In this document: positions 61,502 through 64,000 of the stretch, in pieces | How the letters are laid out: each line of letters starts with the position of its first letter | Numbering within the stretch: position 1 is the first letter of the stretch | Assembly: GCF_004358695.1 (NCBI RefSeq) | Contig: NZ_SNAA01000003.1 | Location: 1-64,000 of the forward strand | Source: Palleronia sediminis | Lineage (GTDB): Bacteria > Pseudomonadota > Alphaproteobacteria > Rhodobacterales > Rhodobacteraceae | DNA length: 64,000 nt | Reading direction: 5' to 3' | Program-made: the position numbers and the translations under genes | Notes under the pieces: model-generated | Database searches by the model: none | Told to the model about the DNA's origin: nothing | What the model saw: only the letters and a program-made list of their open reading frames with translations

Positions 61502-61823
61502 TCCGGTCGGAGTTCCGTGTCAGGGGCCGCCATGCAGTCCGGGCGGCGGGAATCTTGGCTGCCCGAGCGATGTAGCGCGAACATCCCCCCGATACAGCCG
61601 CGATCTGCGATTATCGCGGCAGGGGCGCCGGTTTCGGCCCCGCTGCAAATGCTAATTTTGTCTTAACCCTGCCAAGAATTGGCCCCCTTCGCCCGTCATT
61701 CCCCAAGGTGAGCTGCCGCAGGATGCGGCACGGAATGGCCTGCGGGGCGTGCCCCCACGGGTCGGGATCAGAAAGTCAGGAAGTACGGCCATGTTGAAAA
61801 CGCTTACCCGCAGGAGTGTCCGA
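61502..61823. other. Divergent gpsA-galU intergenic region
   Basis: 322 bases with no gene I can support. It contains a 7-base inverted repeat, CCGCGAT/ATCGCGG (61598-61604 and 61613-61619), and an AT-rich island at 61645-61666 (GCTAATTTTGTCTTAA), the best place for promoters. AGGAG at 61812-61816 is the galU ribosome-binding site. Osmotic control of the glucosylglycerol operon could act here, but no known operator was recognised. Confidence 0.5.
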
Positions 61824-62732
61824 ATGACCCAGTCGACCGTTCGCACCGCCATTTTCCCCGTTGCCGGGCTGGGCACGCGGTTCCTGCCCGCGACCAAGGC
61901 GACCCCGAAAGAGCTATTGCCGGTCATCGACACGCCGCTGATCCAGTATGCCATCGACGAGGCGCGCGCCGCCGGGATCGAGCGCATGGTCTTCGTCTCG
62001 CACCCGTCCAAATCCGCGATTGAGCGTCACGTCCGCCACGATGCCACGCTTTCGCGGCAGTTGCGCGCCAAGGGCAAGAACGCCGTCGCCCGCAAGCTCG
62101 AGGATGCCTGCCTGCGCGAGGACGAGCACGAGGTGATCTTTGTCATGCAGGACCAGCCGCTCGGGCTGGGCCACGCGGTGAACTGCGCGGCGGCCCATGC
62201 GCTGCCAAGTGCCGTCGCCGTGATCCTTCCCGACGACCTGATCCTCGGCAAGACGGGCTGCATTGCCGAGATGGTCGCCGCTTACGAGACCGCCGGGGCA
62301 GGGCACATGGTCGCCACGATGGAGGTCGCGCCCGAGGCGGTCAGCGCCTATGGCATCCTCGCGCCGACCCGGACCGAGGGGCGGTTGATCCATGCCTCGG
62401 GCATGGTCGAAAAGCCGTCGGTGGACGAGGCGCCGTCGCGCCAAGCGGTGGTCGGGCGTTACGTGCTCGACGGGTCGATCTTTGCCGATCTCGACGCGCT
62501 CACGCCCGGTGCAGGGGGCGAATACCAGTTGACCGACGCCATCGCCGCCGGGTCGAAACGCATCGGCCTCGCCGGTTTCGCGTTCTCGGGGCGCCGCTTC
62601 GATTGCGGCTCGAAACAGGGGATGCTCGAGGCGACATTGCATGTGGCGGCGCAGGATCCCGCCTATGCCGAGGTGCTCTCGGCCTTTCGCGCGCCCGCGA
62701 CCGGGCGCGGTGGCCTGACCGTGGCCGCCTGA
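61824..62732 (+). CDS. galU: UTP--glucose-1-phosphate uridylyltransferase
   Basis: Makes UDP-glucose. 302 residues. The nucleotide-binding signature is FPVAGLGTRFLPATKATPKE, with VSHPSKSAIE, VMQDQPLGLGHAV and LPDDLIL following. The ATG at 61824 has AGGAG 7 bases upstream; an in-frame ATG at 61791 would add 11 residues. Divergent from the gpsA-ggpP-ggpS operon, it can supply UDP-glucose for glycans in the nearby exopolysaccharide locus or for solute synthesis. Confidence 0.95.
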   Translation: MTQSTVRTAIFPVAGLGTRFLPATKATPKELLPVIDTPLIQYAIDEARAAGIERMVFVSHPSKSAIERHVRHDATLSRQLRAKGKNAVARKLEDACLREDEHEVIFVMQDQPLGLGHAVNCAAAHALPSAVAVILPDDLILGKTGCIAEMVAAYETAGAGHMVATMEVAPEAVSAYGILAPTRTEGRLIHASGMVEKPSVDEAPSRQAVVGRYVLDGSIFADLDALTPGAGGEYQLTDAIAAGSKRIGLAGFAFSGRRFDCGSKQGMLEATLHVAAQDPAYAEVLSAFRAPATGRGGLTVAA

Positions 62733-62738
62733 GCGCGC

Positions 62739-62755
62739 CGGGCCGATCCGGCCCG
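62739..62755. terminator. Hairpin between convergent galU and hypothetical gene
   Basis: A 7-base stem (CGGGCCG/CGGCCCG) with loop ATC begins 6 bases after the galU stop. No T-run. Confidence 0.35.
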
Positions 62756-62774
62756 CCGACACCGGGCGCGCCGT

Positions 62775-63187
62775 TCAGCCGGCGGCGCGCTCTTTCATCA
62801 CGCGGTCCGCGCGCTTGCGCACGAGAACCTGCCGCAGGTCGTGCATCGCCAGCAGCAGGTCGTTGGTCACGGCCTCGATCTCGTCGTCGCCGGCGCGGGT
62901 CTGCACCCAATGCGCGGTCTGGTTGAGGTGATCGACCGTGCGCCGGATATCGTCGAGCGTGCGCTCTGCCAGGATCGCGCGACGCTCGGCCATCCAGGCG
63001 TCGATGCGCGCGAGATCCTCGTCGGTCAGGTCGCGGTCGCCATGCGGCTTGACTTCGCCGTTGCGGATATTGACGACCGCGATCTGCTCCATCTCGATCT
63101 GGCGCTGCCGGGTTTCCTGCTCGATGCGAAAGACGAAGGCGCCGTTCTCGCGCGTGCGGAAATAATACTCGGGAAGCGCCGCGACCA

Positions 63188-63188
<1 letters not shown>
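62775..63188 (-). CDS. Conserved hypothetical protein downstream of the aspartate aminotransferase
   Basis: A 137-residue soluble protein with no signal peptide. It is rich in charged residues, with long predicted helices (LARIDAWMAERRAILAERTL, LLLAMHDLRQVLVRKRA). The N-terminus PEYYFRTRENGAFVFRIEQE is a distinct beta-looking segment. I do not recognise the family. The start shares one base with the aminotransferase stop (TGATG), so they are probably co-translated. Confidence 0.65.

Positions 63189-64000
<812 letters not shown>

Overview
The window is GC-rich chromosomal DNA that reads as an alphaproteobacterium of the order Rhodobacterales (Roseobacter/Rhodobacter-like). Grounds: a Rhodobacterales-style cobalamin nucleotide-loop cluster, divergent irr and fabA-fabB-fabI, a class II (CP4-like) EPSP synthase next to cmk, an rpsA-ihfB-lapA-trpF-trpB string, and a metK preceded by what looks like a SAM/SAH riboswitch, a class known from this order. 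No rRNA, tRNA, CRISPR array, insertion sequence or prophage was recognised. Genes are densely packed, and many neighbours share ATGA or GTGA start/stop overlaps.

Layout. 1-5.4 kb: cobalamin lower-ligand and nucleotide-loop genes, with cobS-cobT-cobU on the minus strand and a phosphatase, a threonine-kinase-like GHMP protein, cbiB and cobC on the plus strand. 5.4-7.8 kb: an ArgE-like deacetylase coupled to a DoeA/EutD-type ectoine hydrolase. 7.9-10.1 kb: a PQQ dehydrogenase with a separate small membrane protein. 10.2-14.2 kb: class III aminotransferase, threonine dehydratase, alpha/beta hydrolase, FKBP isomerase. 14.2-17.3 kb: fabI-fabB-fabA divergent from irr. 17.3-21.4 kb: fdhD, an FdhF/YdeP-type molybdoenzyme and a putative glycosyltransferase. 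21.5-30 kb: miaB, two envelope proteins sharing an uncharacterised motif, phoH-ybeY-corC-lnt, metK, trmB. 30.3-32.7 kb: aroA-GFA-cmk. 32.7-35.9 kb: amylosucrase coupled to an L-lactate dehydrogenase. 36-38.6 kb: rplY, pth, DUF2237, DUF4893. 38.6-44.5 kb: trpB, trpF, lapA, ihfB, rpsA, trpA. 44.6-46 kb: a small membrane protein, ychF and a 25-bp tandem duplication.

46-48.7 kb holds the least understood system: a radical SAM protein with a helix-hairpin-helix tail, followed with a 1-base overlap by a DUF4130-UdgX fusion. The UdgX half carries the KRRIH loop of the uracil-DNA glycosylases that cross-link to DNA. 48.8-50.2 kb is a 6-phosphogluconate dehydrogenase. 50.4-58.1 kb is a partial exopolysaccharide locus (PglF/WbpM-type dehydratase, YjbH, YjbF, sugar transferase, epimerase, Wza-like exporter). 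58.1-61.5 kb is a three-gene operon best read as glucosylglycerol synthesis (gpsA, HAD phosphatase, ggpS), divergent from galU. The window ends in a small conserved protein and an aspartate aminotransferase cut by the right edge.

The solute genes (glucosylglycerol, ectoine breakdown, amylosucrase) and the capsule genes suggest a saline or marine lifestyle. All functions are inferred from sequence reading alone.
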